Shown here piece by piece: positions 54,688-64,000 of a stretch of DNA of 64,000 nucleotides. The notes under the pieces are model-generated. The model made no database searches. It was not told the origin of the DNA and was given only the letters and a program-made list of their open reading frames with translations. The position numbers and the translations under genes were made by a program. How positions within the stretch are numbered: the first letter of the stretch is position 1; the number at the start of each line of letters is the position of its first letter. This stretch comes from Pseudoalteromonas sp. Z1A8. GTDB lineage: Bacteria; Pseudomonadota; Gammaproteobacteria; Enterobacterales; Alteromonadaceae. The stretch spans positions 1 through 64,000 of the forward strand of contig NZ_WTLB01000010.1 in NCBI RefSeq assembly GCF_011378855.1, read 5' to 3'.

Positions 54688-56526
54688 ATGCGATCTATAC
54701 TTGCTATAACACTATCAACACTTGCCCTAAGTGGCTGTGTTAGCGAAAGTAGTTATAACGGCAGTAATAAACCCGTCGTCGAAAATAAAATTAATAATAC
54801 TGGCGCAGCACGCACACGAATTGCTTTAGCCCTACAGTATTTAAAAACGGGTAATAACTCTCAAGCCAAATACAATTTAGAACGTGCAGCCGCATTTGCT
54901 CCTGACCTACCTGAAGTACATTACTCTCTTGCTTATTACTATCAACAAGTAGGCGAAAACCCGCGAGCTGATAAAGCCTACCAAAAAGCACTTGAAATCA
55001 AACCAGACGATCCTAATACCCTTAATAACTACGGTGTGTTTTTATGTGGTATAGATGAATACGATCGTGCTACTGATCAGTTTTTAAAAGCCATTGAAGT
55101 ACCTACTTATATTCGCGTTGCCGAAAGCTATGAGAACTTAGCCTTATGTGCCATTGAATTTGATGACTTTGAAAATGCAGAAAGCTACTTTCAACAAGCA
55201 CTTAATCACAGCTCTCAGCGTACATCTACATTAATAAGCTTAGCTGCTTTGTATTACGCTAAAAGCGACTTGTACAAAGCCAGTGAACTTTTAAAACGCT
55301 ACGAAAGCACAGGTCGAGTATCTTCTCGTGCATTAATGCTTAGCTACCTTGTAAAAAACAGAATGGGCAGAATAGAAGAGGCTGAAAAAATCTCCAGCAC
55401 TATTTTACAAACTTATTCTACAAGTGACGAAGCCTATGCACTAAAAGAGAAAAGAACACGTTTTAATGAGTTTGAAATACTGCGAGAAAAATACCGCAAA
55501 GCGCAGTTAAAAGAACTAAAAAATGACGAAAGCGGCGCGCACGTTAGTTCAAAACCAAAAATAAAAGTAATCAGAAAGAAACGTTCACCACAAGACGGTT
55601 CAACAAGCTTGGTAACAAACAACGAACAAAAAACAGATAAAAAGCTCGCAACAGCAAATAACCAAGATGTAAATCCGGTTATAGCAAGAAAAGAGCAAGC
55701 CGAGACGGTACAAAACACGGTCAGTAAGCAAGCCGACGAAGCAACCGTAATAGCAAAACAAGTAACAACCCAAAAAGAAGAAGCTCCTAAAGTCGTCGCA
55801 CCAAGCAACCCTACCGATACAACGGCTGTTATGCTTGCACTTACTACTGAGCACGACTCTGCAGATTCCGTAGTAGCTGCACCTAAAAAAGCTAAGTCCG
55901 TTTACGAACCTCAAAAAGAAGTTATAGCAACAAAACAACCAGCTAAAGCCGATGACGAAGTTACAATAATTTCGTTTGGCGCACCTAAAACAGGCCAGTT
56001 TAATTCGCAGCAAACTAGTAACTATAGTAATTCAGTTCCTGCAGTTACCGCTCAAAAAAATAGTAGTGACGTGGTATTCTACGAAGCGACTAAAAATACA
56101 ACTGTATTTGAAAATAGCAGCTATCAAAATGATGCAGATATTGAATTTAAAAGTTACGAAGCAGTACAAAAAACAGAGCTCCCAATGCTTAACCCTAAAG
56201 TATCGCCTTTACGCGTGCCATTTCACGTAATTGCTGTTGGCGAAAACCTATTTAGCATTTCGGTGCGATACAATGTTAAACTACAAAAGCTCCTGCAATG
56301 GAATGGTCTAAAAGAGTCGGATCGGGTAATGAATGGAAGTAAAATATACCTAAACGATCCAAATATTTATTACGAAATTAAAGCTGGTGATTCCCTTTAC
56401 GATATAGCTACCCAGCGGCATGTATTAATTGATGAATTAATGCGATGGAATAAATTAAGTCCTGATATAGCACTAAAACCAGGGCACAAACTTTTACTAG
56501 TGGATCCAGACTCATACACATTATGA
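54688..56526 (+). CDS. PilW/PilF-type pilotin with C-terminal LysM repeats
   Basis: A 612-residue lipoprotein: the signal peptide ends at the lipobox LSGC (Cys near residue 17). Residues about 35-250 are TPR repeats (NNYGVFLCGIDEYDRATDQF and neighbours), the fold of PilF/PilW, which helps the PilQ secretin of type IV pili assemble. Residues about 280-500 are a low-complexity Lys/Ala/Thr/Gln linker. The C-terminus has two LysM domains (about 510-560 and 563-610; VIAVGENLFSISVRYNV, IKAGDSLYDIATQRHV), which bind peptidoglycan. Usual PilF is about 250 residues, so the linker and LysM part are additions. Its stop overlaps the rodZ start. Confidence 0.88.
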   Translation: MRSILAITLSTLALSGCVSESSYNGSNKPVVENKINNTGAARTRIALALQYLKTGNNSQAKYNLERAAAFAPDLPEVHYSLAYYYQQVGENPRADKAYQKALEIKPDDPNTLNNYGVFLCGIDEYDRATDQFLKAIEVPTYIRVAESYENLALCAIEFDDFENAESYFQQALNHSSQRTSTLISLAALYYAKSDLYKASELLKRYESTGRVSSRALMLSYLVKNRMGRIEEAEKISSTILQTYSTSDEAYALKEKRTRFNEFEILREKYRKAQLKELKNDESGAHVSSKPKIKVIRKKRSPQDGSTSLVTNNEQKTDKKLATANNQDVNPVIARKEQAETVQNTVSKQADEATVIAKQVTTQKEEAPKVVAPSNPTDTTAVMLALTTEHDSADSVVAAPKKAKSVYEPQKEVIATKQPAKADDEVTIISFGAPKTGQFNSQQTSNYSNSVPAVTAQKNSSDVVFYEATKNTTVFENSSYQNDADIEFKSYEAVQKTELPMLNPKVSPLRVPFHVIAVGENLFSISVRYNVKLQKLLQWNGLKESDRVMNGSKIYLNDPNIYYEIKAGDSLYDIATQRHVLIDELMRWNKLSPDIALKPGHKLLLVDPDSYTL

Positions 56527-57392
56527 ATGAAGAAAATACGCAAACACAGAGCGAACAGCCAACTGTAGGCCAAATATTAAAAAATCATAGAGAGCAAGCG
56601 AACGTTAGCATAGCGACTATTGCTGCACCGTTAAAGCTGTCTGAACTTCAAATTAAACGCCTTGAAAATGATGAATTTACATTACTAGGCCCTATTACTT
56701 TTGTTAAAGGCTATATAAAAAACTATTGCCGTGAATTAAAAGTAGATAGCGCACCTATATTAGCAATGATGCCAGCCCCACCGGAGCCGGCTAAACCCGC
56801 TAATATGCAGAGTTTTTCACGCCGTACAGAAAAAGAAGCAAACGACAGCCGCTTAATGTTTTTTAGCTATTTAATTTTAGCGATTGTTATTGGCTCATCT
56901 GCTTTATGGTTTTGGCAAAACGCGACACCTATTGAAGAGCAAACGAGTAACATAAACGTTGCCAACTCAAAAATGAGCGAGCGCCAAGCCGCTCAACCCA
57001 GTATTTCAGAGCAACAGCAACAAGCCGAAATTGACGATGAATCATTATTAGAATCACAAAGCACGTCTAGTGAAACATCAACAAGCCCAGAAATAGTTAA
57101 AGAAACGGCTCCTATTGCTTCTAACAGCGCAAGTCAAGACGATGCTAGCAGTACAATTGTCATGAACTTTAATGGCGAAAGTTGGGTTGAAATTTACGAC
57201 GGCGAAGGCGAAAAAATAGCATTCGGCGTTAAAAAAGCAGGCTACATTATGACCGTAAGCGGTACGCCTCCTTTTTCAGTTGTGCTTGGTAAGCATGACG
57301 CTGTAGACATTACTTTAAACGGTGAACCTGTAGATGTTTCTGCATTTCCTCAAAACCGTTTAGCCAAATTTACATTACCACTAGCAGAGTAG
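56523..57392 (+). CDS. rodZ: Cytoskeletal protein RodZ
   Basis: A 289-residue RodZ: the cytoplasmic helix-turn-helix at about residues 13-85 ([19 protein letters not shown]) binds MreB. One membrane segment is at about 113-133, followed by a Ser/Gln/Glu-rich periplasmic linker and a C-terminal beta domain (DUF4115; [16 protein letters not shown]). It couples MreB to cell-wall synthesis and rod shape. The start overlaps the pilW stop (ATGA). Confidence 0.93.
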   Translation: MNEENTQTQSEQPTVGQILKNHREQANVSIATIAAPLKLSELQIKRLENDEFTLLGPITFVKGYIKNYCRELKVDSAPILAMMPAPPEPAKPANMQSFSRRTEKEANDSRLMFFSYLILAIVIGSSALWFWQNATPIEEQTSNINVANSKMSERQAAQPSISEQQQQAEIDDESLLESQSTSSETSTSPEIVKETAPIASNSASQDDASSTIVMNFNGESWVEIYDGEGEKIAFGVKKAGYIMTVSGTPPFSVVLGKHDAVDITLNGEPVDVSAFPQNRLAKFTLPLAE

Positions 57393-57397
57393 TCGCT

Positions 57398-58516
57398 ATG
57401 TTTTCAGAATCTCCAATTAAACGCAGAAAATCCACCCGAATCAATGTAGGTAACGTCCCTATTGGTGATGGTGCCCCTATTGCAGTGCAATCAATGACCA
57501 ACACCGACACCATGGATGTTGATGCAACTGTTGCACAAATACAGGCAATACAAGATGCAGGTGCCGACATAGTCCGTGTATCAGTACCAACAATGGATGC
57601 AGCCGAAGCGTTTAAAAGTATTAAAGAACAAGTGACTATTCCGCTAGTAGCCGATATTCACTTTGATTACCGTATAGCCTTAAAAGTGGCAAAATACGGC
57701 GTTGATTGCCTGCGTATAAACCCAGGGAATATAGGTAGTGAAGAGCGTATTAGAGCCGTAGTAGACTCAGCACGCGAGCATAACATTCCTATTCGTATTG
57801 GTGTAAATGGCGGTTCACTAGAGCGCGACTTACAAGAAAAATACGGCGAACCAACACCAGAAGCACTACTCGAATCAGCAATGCGCCATGTAGATATATT
57901 GCGCCGCCTTGATTTTGACCAATTTAAAATATCAGTAAAAGCGTCTGACGTATTTTTAGCTGTAGGAGCATATCGCTTACTCGCTAAAGAAATAGACCAA
58001 CCACTACATTTAGGTATTACCGAAGCGGGCGGCATGCGCTCAGGCTCTGTTAAATCTGCAGTAGGTTTAGGTATGCTTCTTGCCGAAGGTATTGGCGATA
58101 CCCTGCGTGTATCACTTGCTGCCGATCCTGTTCAAGAAATTAAAGTCGGCTTTGATATCTTAAATTCATTGCGCATTCGTTCGCGTGGAATTAACTTTAT
58201 TGCCTGCCCTAGCTGCTCACGCCAAGAGTTTGATGTAGTAAGCACCATGAACCAACTTGAAGAGCGCTTAGAGGATATTATCGAACCTATGTCAGTTTCG
58301 GTAATTGGTTGCGTTGTAAATGGACCAGGTGAAGCGCTTGTGAGTGATATAGGGCTTGCCGGTGCAAATCGTCGTTCTGGTTTGTATATAAATGGCGAAC
58401 GCCAAAAAGCGCGCATTGATAACAACAACATTGTTGATCAGCTTGAAGGTTATGTACGCGACTTTATTGCTAAAAGACAAAAACAAACACCGATTGACAT
58501 AAAAATAGTCGAATAA
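57398..58516 (+). CDS. ispG: 4-hydroxy-3-methylbut-2-en-1-yl diphosphate synthase
   Basis: A 372-residue IspG (GcpE), a [4Fe-4S] enzyme of the MEP isoprenoid pathway that converts MEcPP to HMBPP. The TIM barrel covers about 1-260 ([16 protein letters not shown]). The cluster cysteines are in [10 protein letters not shown] near residue 270 and [10 protein letters not shown] near 305. It begins 6 bases after rodZ. A hairpin (GGCAAACC/GGTTTGCC, 58532-58551) follows its stop. Confidence 0.96.
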   Translation: MFSESPIKRRKSTRINVGNVPIGDGAPIAVQSMTNTDTMDVDATVAQIQAIQDAGADIVRVSVPTMDAAEAFKSIKEQVTIPLVADIHFDYRIALKVAKYGVDCLRINPGNIGSEERIRAVVDSAREHNIPIRIGVNGGSLERDLQEKYGEPTPEALLESAMRHVDILRRLDFDQFKISVKASDVFLAVGAYRLLAKEIDQPLHLGITEAGGMRSGSVKSAVGLGMLLAEGIGDTLRVSLAADPVQEIKVGFDILNSLRIRSRGINFIACPSCSRQEFDVVSTMNQLEERLEDIIEPMSVSVIGCVVNGPGEALVSDIGLAGANRRSGLYINGERQKARIDNNNIVDQLEGYVRDFIAKRQKQTPIDIKIVE

Positions 58517-58571
58517 ATACCGTTTAAGGTGGCAAACCCCGTGGTTTGCCGTTTACCTTTATAGCTAGTGG

Positions 58572-58834
58572 ATACCCAAACGACCCCAAGATACAGAATT
58601 CAGCGTTTCACAGGCTCTTAATATCAAGGCGTTACTTTGCAAGAATGGCAATCCCTTTTAAAAAGTAACAACGATGAGAGTAAGTGTCTGTGAACCGCCC
58701 AACGGGTTGGTTTAAAAGCGATTTATACTGCGTTATTGATTTTAACAATAGAACCACTATTACTTTCAATCAATGCCTTGCCTAAATCGCTTTTAATTCC
58801 AACTGAAACTCGCATCATGGGGTCATTTGGGTAT
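58572..58834. mobile_element. MITE-like element between ispG and hisS
   Basis: The 263-base segment begins ATACCCAAACGACCCC and ends with the near-exact reverse complement GGGGTCATTTGGGTAT. The two 23-base ends agree at about 19 positions. It contains no credible ORF. Further inside, AAGCGATTTA (58711-58720) recurs inverted as TAAATCGCTT (58785-58794). Size and terminal repeats fit a non-autonomous MITE or a dispersed repeat of this genus. No clear target duplication is visible. Confidence 0.7.
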
Positions 58835-58864
58835 ATAATGACGGGTCAATTTTTAGCATTCTTG

Positions 58865-58890
58865 TTGTGTAAGCATTTTTCATTACACAA
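58865..58890. promoter_or_regulatory. Inverted repeat upstream of hisS
   Basis: TTGTGTAA (58865-58872) and TTACACAA (58883-58890) form a perfect 8-bp stem 24 bases before the hisS GTG. It may be a leader hairpin or operator. Because the MITE lies just upstream, the hisS promoter must be in 58835-58865 or in the MITE itself. Confidence 0.5.
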
Positions 58891-58913
58891 AAAACAGCAT
58901 TTAGGATTTATCA

Positions 58914-60194
58914 GTGGCAAAACAAATTCAGGCAGTTCGCGGTATGAACGATTGTCTGCCGGGCGATACACAAGTTTGGCAGAAAGTAGAAAACATTTTA
59001 CGCGAGACAGTAGCATCGTTCGGTTATCAAGAAATTCGTTTTCCTATTGTAGAATCAACCGACTTATTTAAACGCTCTATTGGTGAAGTTACCGATATAG
59101 TAGAAAAAGAAATGTACACCTTTGCCGATCGCAATGGCGACTTATTAACACTTCGCCCAGAAGGCACCGCAGTATGCGTACGTGCTGGCAACCAAAATGG
59201 CTTACTATACAACCAAGAACAACGCCTTTGGTACATGGGTCCAATGTTTCGTCACGAGCGTCCGCAAAAAGGTCGTTACCGTCAGTTTCACCAATTTGGT
59301 TTAGAAACATTTGGTATTGCTACAGCAGATATAGACGCAGAAGTTATTTTATTAACAGCGCAACTATGGGAAGCCTTTGGTATTACTGACCACGTTCGTT
59401 TAGAGCTAAATTCTCTAGGATCTAACGAAGCGCGTGCAGATTACCGTGATGCGTTAGTAGCCTACCTTGAGCAACACATTGATGTGCTTGATGAAGACTC
59501 AAAACGTCGTATGTATTCAAACCCATTACGCGTACTTGATAGCAAAAATCCAGACGTACAAGCAATTTTAACTGATGCGCCTAAATTGTCTGAAAATTTA
59601 GATGCTGAATCAAAAGAACATTTTGAAAATTTATGTGAACGTTTAGACGCGGCTGGCGTCTCATATACGGTTAATGAAAAGTTAGTACGTGGTTTAGACT
59701 ACTACAACCGCACTGTATTTGAATGGGTAACCGACAGTTTAGGCGCACAAGGCACTGTATGTGCTGGCGGACGTTACGATGGCTTAGTTGAACAACTTGG
59801 TGGTAAAGCAACACCAGCAGTTGGTTTTGCAATGGGTCTAGAGCGCTTAGTGTTATTACTACAAGCACTTGAGTGCGTAGGTGACATTCGTCGCAATGCT
59901 GATGTATATTTAGCAGCAATGGGCGACAAAGCAAGCATTCAAGCTCCTGCAATTGCAGCGCAACTACGCAAAGACGTACCAGGTTTACGCGTTATGGTAC
60001 ATGCGGGTGGCGGCAACTTTAAAAAACAATTAAAACGTGCTGATAAAAGCGATGCACTTGTTGCAGTGATTATTGGCGAAGATGAATTAGAAAAAGGCGT
60101 TGTGACCATCAAGTATTTACGCGAGCGTAAAGAACAAGTCACATTAGAATTAGAACAAGCTAAAGCGCTATTAGCTGAGCTTATTAACGGCTAA
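58914..60194 (+). CDS. hisS: Histidyl-tRNA synthetase
   Basis: A 426-residue class II synthetase starting at GTG 58914 behind AGGA ([16 protein letters not shown], the standard opening). Motif 2 is [17 protein letters not shown] near residue 113. The histidine-specific [15 protein letters not shown] is near 258, and motif 3 [11 protein letters not shown] is near 302. The anticodon-binding domain covers about 330-426. The next genes yfgM, bamB and der follow in the same direction. Confidence 0.97.
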   Translation: MAKQIQAVRGMNDCLPGDTQVWQKVENILRETVASFGYQEIRFPIVESTDLFKRSIGEVTDIVEKEMYTFADRNGDLLTLRPEGTAVCVRAGNQNGLLYNQEQRLWYMGPMFRHERPQKGRYRQFHQFGLETFGIATADIDAEVILLTAQLWEAFGITDHVRLELNSLGSNEARADYRDALVAYLEQHIDVLDEDSKRRMYSNPLRVLDSKNPDVQAILTDAPKLSENLDAESKEHFENLCERLDAAGVSYTVNEKLVRGLDYYNRTVFEWVTDSLGAQGTVCAGGRYDGLVEQLGGKATPAVGFAMGLERLVLLLQALECVGDIRRNADVYLAAMGDKASIQAPAIAAQLRKDVPGLRVMVHAGGGNFKKQLKRADKSDALVAVIIGEDELEKGVVTIKYLRERKEQVTLELEQAKALLAELING

Positions 60195-60213
60195 GCGAAC
60201 ATTAGAGGTAAGA

Positions 60214-60834
60214 ATGGACATTTATTCAACAGAAGAACAACAAGCAGAAGCCATTAAACGCTTTTTCCGTGAAAACGGCATTTCACTTGCGCTAGGTATA
60301 CTTGTTGGCCTAGGTGGCTTATATGGCTGGAAAGCATATAACCAAAACCAAATTACGACAGCTGAAAAAGCATCAGATTCATATACAACACTTGTTGAAA
60401 GCGATGATGTATTATCTTCAGCTGATGCGTTTATTAGCGAAAATAAAGATACAAACTACGCAACACTTGCAGCATTTGTAGCAGCAAAAGATGCAGTAGA
60501 AGCACAAAAGCTAGACGTAGCTGGCGAAAAGCTAAGCTGGATAGTGTCTAATACATCAAACACAGAATTAAAAGCAATTGCGATTACACGTTTAGCGCGT
60601 ATTCAAATTGCGCAAACTAAATATGACGATGCATTAACGACATTAAATGCACCATTACCTGAAGCATTCAACGCAAACGTTGCCGAACTTAAAGGCGATA
60701 TTTACTCTGAGCAAGGTAATAAAGATCAAGCACGTACTGCATATCAAGCAGCAATAGATGCGGGTGGATTAACAAGTAATCCACTATTACAAATTAAGTT
60801 AGATGACCTAGCAGTAACTAGCCCAGCGGCATAA
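60214..60834 (+). CDS. yfgM: YfgM family ancillary SecYEG chaperone
   Basis: A 206-residue inner-membrane protein: a short cytoplasmic start, one membrane segment at about 24-42 (ISLALGILVGLGGLYGW), and a periplasmic TPR-like domain (AITRLARIQIAQTKYDDAL). In E. coli it partners PpiD at the Sec translocon and is a membrane sensor in stress regulation. It is 19 bases after hisS and 10 bases before bamB. Confidence 0.93.
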   Translation: MDIYSTEEQQAEAIKRFFRENGISLALGILVGLGGLYGWKAYNQNQITTAEKASDSYTTLVESDDVLSSADAFISENKDTNYATLAAFVAAKDAVEAQKLDVAGEKLSWIVSNTSNTELKAIAITRLARIQIAQTKYDDALTTLNAPLPEAFNANVAELKGDIYSEQGNKDQARTAYQAAIDAGGLTSNPLLQIKLDDLAVTSPAA

Positions 60835-60844
60835 GGTTTTAGGC

Positions 60845-62023
60845 ATGAAAAAATTAACAACAGCAGCCCTTGCACTATGTATGGCAACATTGATGGGTTG
60901 TTCATCGAGTGATGATGAAGAAGAGCTCGTATTTCCTGAAATTGTAAACCAGTTTGAGACAGACGTTGTTTGGCAAGAGTCTGTAGGTGATGGCGTAGAG
61001 CATTATTTTTCTCGTTTAACACCCGCTGTTTATAAAGATACCGTATACGTTGCTAGCCGCGAAGGCCAAGTAGAAGCGTTTTCGCTTGCTAATGGCGATA
61101 CCAAGTGGGAAACCGATGTACGCCAAGATTTATCGTTTTGGCCATGGGCTGATAACGGTAATGCAAAATTATCAGGTGGTATTTTGCAAGCCTATGGTAA
61201 AATTTATATAGGTTCTGAACACGGCTTTATTATTGCTCTTGATCGCGAAACCGGTGAAGAAGTTTGGCGTAAAAACGTACCAGGCGAATCACTGTCTAAA
61301 CCGACAGCTGGCGATGGCTTAATATTTGCTAATTTAGGCTCAGGTAAACTGTTAGCACTTCACCCAGATACAGGCGAAGAGCGTTGGAACTTTGAACAAG
61401 AGGTTCCACCACTAACATTACGCGGACAAAGCTCACCAACAGTTGCTAACGGTGGTGTATTAGTTGGCCTAGAAACAGGTAAGCTAAGCGTATTAATTTC
61501 AGACAGTGGTTACTCAGCATGGAGCGCAGAAATTGCGGTTGCCAAAGGCGCATCAGAATTTGAACGCCTAGTTGACGTAGACACTCAACCACTTATTAGC
61601 GGCCCATATGCTTACGCTATTGCGTATAACGGCAACTTAGCTGCTGTTGATATTCGCTCTGGCAATGTTGTATGGAAACGTGAATACAGCAGCTACCGCG
61701 ACCTTGCGATGGATGCACAAACAATTTATTTAGTAGATAGCGATGGTGTTATTTACGCATTAGATAAAGATTCAGGTATTGAGCGTTGGAGCCAACCCGC
61801 TCTACGTGGTTGGTACCTAACAGGCCCTACTGTTGCAGGTAGCCATTTGGCTATAGGCGACCAAGAAGGTAACCTGCATTGGCTAAATAAAGAAACTGGC
61901 GAGCTAGTATCTCGTGAAGACTTTGACAGCTCAGGCTTTTTTGTTGAGCCCGTTGTTGCCGACGACAAGTTAATTTTATACACCCGTGATGGTGAAGTTA
62001 GTGTGGTAAAAATACCAAACTAA
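60845..62023 (+). CDS. bamB: Outer-membrane assembly lipoprotein BamB
   Basis: A 392-residue lipoprotein with lipobox LMGC (Cys near residue 19) and an eight-bladed PQQ-type beta-propeller (repeats such as GFIIALDRETGEEVWRKN and GNLAAVDIRSGNVVWKRE). It belongs to the BAM complex that folds outer-membrane proteins. An acidic stretch (DDEEE) follows the lipid anchor. Confidence 0.95.
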   Translation: MKKLTTAALALCMATLMGCSSSDDEEELVFPEIVNQFETDVVWQESVGDGVEHYFSRLTPAVYKDTVYVASREGQVEAFSLANGDTKWETDVRQDLSFWPWADNGNAKLSGGILQAYGKIYIGSEHGFIIALDRETGEEVWRKNVPGESLSKPTAGDGLIFANLGSGKLLALHPDTGEERWNFEQEVPPLTLRGQSSPTVANGGVLVGLETGKLSVLISDSGYSAWSAEIAVAKGASEFERLVDVDTQPLISGPYAYAIAYNGNLAAVDIRSGNVVWKREYSSYRDLAMDAQTIYLVDSDGVIYALDKDSGIERWSQPALRGWYLTGPTVAGSHLAIGDQEGNLHWLNKETGELVSREDFDSSGFFVEPVVADDKLILYTRDGEVSVVKIPN

Positions 62024-62049
62024 GTCACTAACACTAAAAGGTTTTTTGT

Positions 62050-62084
62050 AAGGCTTCGCACTGCGAAGCCTTTTGTTGTTTTTT
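62050..62084 (+). terminator. Terminator between bamB and der
   Basis: AAGGCTTCGCA (62050-62060) pairs with TGCGAAGCCTT (62062-62072), followed by TTGTTGTTTTTT. The paired arms are 11 bp with a one-base centre, so the real loop will be opened by a few pairs. It separates der from the upstream operon at least partly. Confidence 0.75.
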
Positions 62085-62097
62085 AAAGAGGTAGTTT

Positions 62098-63564
62098 ATG
62101 CTTCCCGTGATCGCTCTAGTTGGGCGACCCAATGTGGGCAAGTCCACATTATTTAACCGTTTAACACGTACTCGTGATGCACTCGTAGCCGATTTTCCAG
62201 GTTTAACACGAGATAGAAAATATGGCCAAGCTAGTTACGATGGCTATGAATTTATCGTGGTAGATACGGGCGGTATTGATGGCTCAGAAGAAGGCATCGA
62301 AATCGAAATGGCAGATCAATCTCTGCTAGCCATTGAAGAAGCCGACATTGTTCTGTTTTTAGTAGATGCTCGTGTTGGTATGACCGTCGCTGACCAAGCA
62401 ATTGCTAATCACTTGCGCAAGCAAGATAAAAAGTGTTTTGTTGTTGCTAATAAAACCGATGGTATTGATGCAGATTCAAACTGTGCTGAATTTTACCAAT
62501 TATCATTAGGTGAAATACATCATATTGCTGCATCGCATGGCCGTGGTATTACGTTACTGCTTGAGCAAACACTTCAGCCGCTTATTGCTGAATTAGCTGC
62601 ACAAGACGAAGACGTAACAGGCGATGACGAAGAGCTTATTAATCTTTACGAAGAAGATGAAGACAGCGATACCGATCATCAAGCATTTGCAGATAAACCT
62701 GTAAAGCTTGCGATTATTGGCCGTCCTAACGTTGGTAAGTCAACGCTTACAAACCGCATATTGGGTGAAGAGCGCGTAATTGTATACGATATGCCTGGCA
62801 CAACACGTGACTCTATCTACATTCCGATGACTCGAAATGAAAAAGAGTATGTGTTAATTGACACAGCAGGTGTTCGTAAACGTAAAAAAGTAAGCGACGT
62901 TGTTGAAAAGTTCTCAGTAATTAAAACGCTTCAAGCAATCGAAGATTGTAACGTAGTGTTATTAATTGTTGATGCTCGCGATGGTATTTCAGATCAAGAT
63001 TTAAGCTTATTAGGCTTTGCTCTTAACTCAGGTCGTTCATTGGTTATTGCCGTGAACAAATGGGATGGCTTAGACGATTACGTTAAAGATCGTATTAAAT
63101 CAGAGCTCGATCGCCGTTTAGGCTTTATTGACTTTGCACGCTTACACTTTATATCTGCACTACACGGTACAGGTGTTGGTCATTTGTTTGAGTCTGTTGA
63201 CGAAGCGTATGAATCAGCGACTAAGCGTATAAGTACTGCAATGTTACGCCGTATTATGGACATGGCTCAAGCCGATCACCAGCCGCCACTTGTTCGTGGT
63301 CGTCGTGTTAAGCTCAAATATGCGCATGCCGGTGGTTATAACCCACCACGTATTGTTATTCACGGTAACCAAGTTAAAGATTTACCAGATAGCTATAAAC
63401 GCTACCTGATGAACTATTACCGTAAAGCGCTTAAAATTATGGGCACACCTATTAAAATCGAATTTAGAGAAGGTGAAAACCCATTTGCTGGCCGTGTTAA
63501 TAAAGTAACACTGTCGCAAAAACGTAAAATACGTGCGTTTGCCAAAGAAAACCGTAATAAATAA
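62098..63564 (+). CDS. der: Ribosome-assembly GTPase Der (EngA)
   Basis: A 488-residue protein with two G domains in series: GRPNVGKST near residue 8 with DTGG and NKTD, and GRPNVGKST near residue 210 with DTAG and NKWD. An acidic linker (about 175-200) lies between them, and a C-terminal KH-like domain covers about 385-488. It is needed for 50S ribosome maturation. An AAAGAGG ribosome site precedes the ATG. Confidence 0.97.
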   Translation: MLPVIALVGRPNVGKSTLFNRLTRTRDALVADFPGLTRDRKYGQASYDGYEFIVVDTGGIDGSEEGIEIEMADQSLLAIEEADIVLFLVDARVGMTVADQAIANHLRKQDKKCFVVANKTDGIDADSNCAEFYQLSLGEIHHIAASHGRGITLLLEQTLQPLIAELAAQDEDVTGDDEELINLYEEDEDSDTDHQAFADKPVKLAIIGRPNVGKSTLTNRILGEERVIVYDMPGTTRDSIYIPMTRNEKEYVLIDTAGVRKRKKVSDVVEKFSVIKTLQAIEDCNVVLLIVDARDGISDQDLSLLGFALNSGRSLVIAVNKWDGLDDYVKDRIKSELDRRLGFIDFARLHFISALHGTGVGHLFESVDEAYESATKRISTAMLRRIMDMAQADHQPPLVRGRRVKLKYAHAGGYNPPRIVIHGNQVKDLPDSYKRYLMNYYRKALKIMGTPIKIEFREGENPFAGRVNKVTLSQKRKIRAFAKENRNK

Positions 63565-63594
63565 ATTCGTTAAAAATTAGTTTATTGCAATATA

Positions 63595-63625
63595 AACGGC
63601 ATACTTTTTAGTACGCCGTTTTTTT
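63595..63625. terminator. Bidirectional terminator between der and the DUF4202-like gene
   Basis: AACGGCATAC (63595-63604) pairs with GTACGCCGTT (63611-63620) with one mismatch, and the T-run extends to 63625. A-runs on the other side are weak, so it works best for der. Confidence 0.75.
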
Positions 63626-63644
63626 AATACTTAATTTACACGCC

Positions 63645-64000
63645 CTACTCAAGCGCTTTATGGATAAGTCCAACTAGCGGCGCGGGTAATGTAATATTAC
63701 CTGCAAGTACAAACTCATGTGCCTCATCTGACATTTTTTGCCAAGTACGACGGATTATACCAATCCACTTTTCTTCATTGTAATCTGGTTTTGCATTGGC
63801 AAACCCAAGCATGTAGTGTTCAATAAATACCAAGCTAGCTACATCTTCTACTAATTGGCTGTCTGGGTTACGTTTAATATCTTTTTTAGCAACAGCGTTA
63901 TAAACCCGGTTTTGGTCTGTATCGTTAAACCCAGCTTGTTTCATTAATTCAATAACACGTGACGCATGAAATATATAAAGTGCACTGCGCCACTGATGAT
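63645..64000 (-). CDS. DUF4202-like protein (partial, runs off the window)
   Basis: The minus-strand frame is open to the window edge and codes at least 118 residues. It includes FHASRVIELM upstream of the first Met, so the true start is outside. The pattern VEDVASLVFIEHYMLGF and KWIGIIRRTWQKMSDEAHEF matches the C-terminal half of DUF4202 proteins, whose function is not established. It converges on der. Confidence 0.65.
   Translation of the reverse strand, partial: HQWRSALYIFHASRVIELMKQAGFNDTDQNRVYNAVAKKDIKRNPDSQLVEDVASLVFIEHYMLGFANAKPDYNEEKWIGIIRRTWQKMSDEAHEFVLAGNITLPAPLVGLIHKALE

Noticed and set aside
55434-56013. Cys/Phe-rich minus-strand frames opposite the PilW-LysM gene
   Set aside because: They are mirror readings of the Lys/Ala/Glu-rich linker coding sequence and carry no start signals.
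58736-59071. 111-codon plus-strand frame before and into hisS
   Set aside because: It begins inside the MITE-like element and runs out of frame through the start of hisS; it has no protein-like pattern.

Overview
The window reads as chromosome of a marine gammaproteobacterium of the Pseudoalteromonas type. This is inferred from the A+T-rich base composition, the conserved run ndk-rlmN-pilW-rodZ-ispG-hisS-yfgM-bamB-der, a TIGR01782-type TonB-dependent receptor, and the style of the rRNA leader. No database search was possible, so the genus is an inference.

Layout. 1-300: leader and two strong promoters of an rRNA operon transcribed leftwards; the 16S gene lies outside the window. 493-5208: TonB-dependent receptor, a metallophosphatase and a YfhL-type ferredoxin. 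5408-14828: an accessory block with two tandem paralogous tyrosine recombinases, a second FtsZ that keeps its active site and C-terminal tail, a WYL regulator, a GIY-YIG protein, a tandem-AAA ATPase and an orphan. 14884-46870: a resident type I restriction-modification locus (hsdM, YhcG-type nuclease, hsdS, SWIM protein, hsdR, small ORF, all on the minus strand). Its hsdM is cut in two by a mobile island.

The island can be bounded almost to the base. Deleting 24479-46297 (21,819 bp) joins Tyr191 of the N-terminal hsdM part in frame to the next codon of the C-terminal part and restores a 559-residue methylase. Its ends carry imperfect inverted repeats (TAATGTC outside, CCACC inside). The left end holds a four-gene module (three recombinase-like proteins plus a small coiled-coil protein) resembling Tn554-type and gamma-mobile-trio elements. 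The cargo is a complete second type I RM operon (single-TRD S-like protein, HsdM, HsdS, HsdR) with an AvcD/DcdV-like anti-phage cytidine deaminase, a GIY-YIG protein, a PD-(D/E)XK nuclease and a YgjP metallopeptidase set inside it. There is also a separate XRE regulator / winged-helix-like protein / SF2 helicase unit with twin operators. The island therefore breaks one defence system while bringing others.

A second rearrangement lies inside the resident locus. The first 45 codons of an older hsdR survive as a fragment (20510-20647) next to hsdS, and a SWIM gene plus a full divergent hsdR follow, as if a SWIM-hsdR module had replaced the earlier hsdR.

47.1-51.2 kb is a mixed boundary: gene remnants, a LysR regulator, a DMT exporter, and a small operon with a 17-codon leader peptide, a perfect hairpin, a Gre/Rnk-like protein and a 30-residue basic peptide. 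From 51.2 kb on are housekeeping genes (trhP, ndk, rlmN, a PilW-LysM fusion, rodZ, ispG, hisS, yfgM, bamB, der). A MITE-like element lies between ispG and hisS. The window ends inside a DUF4202-like gene.
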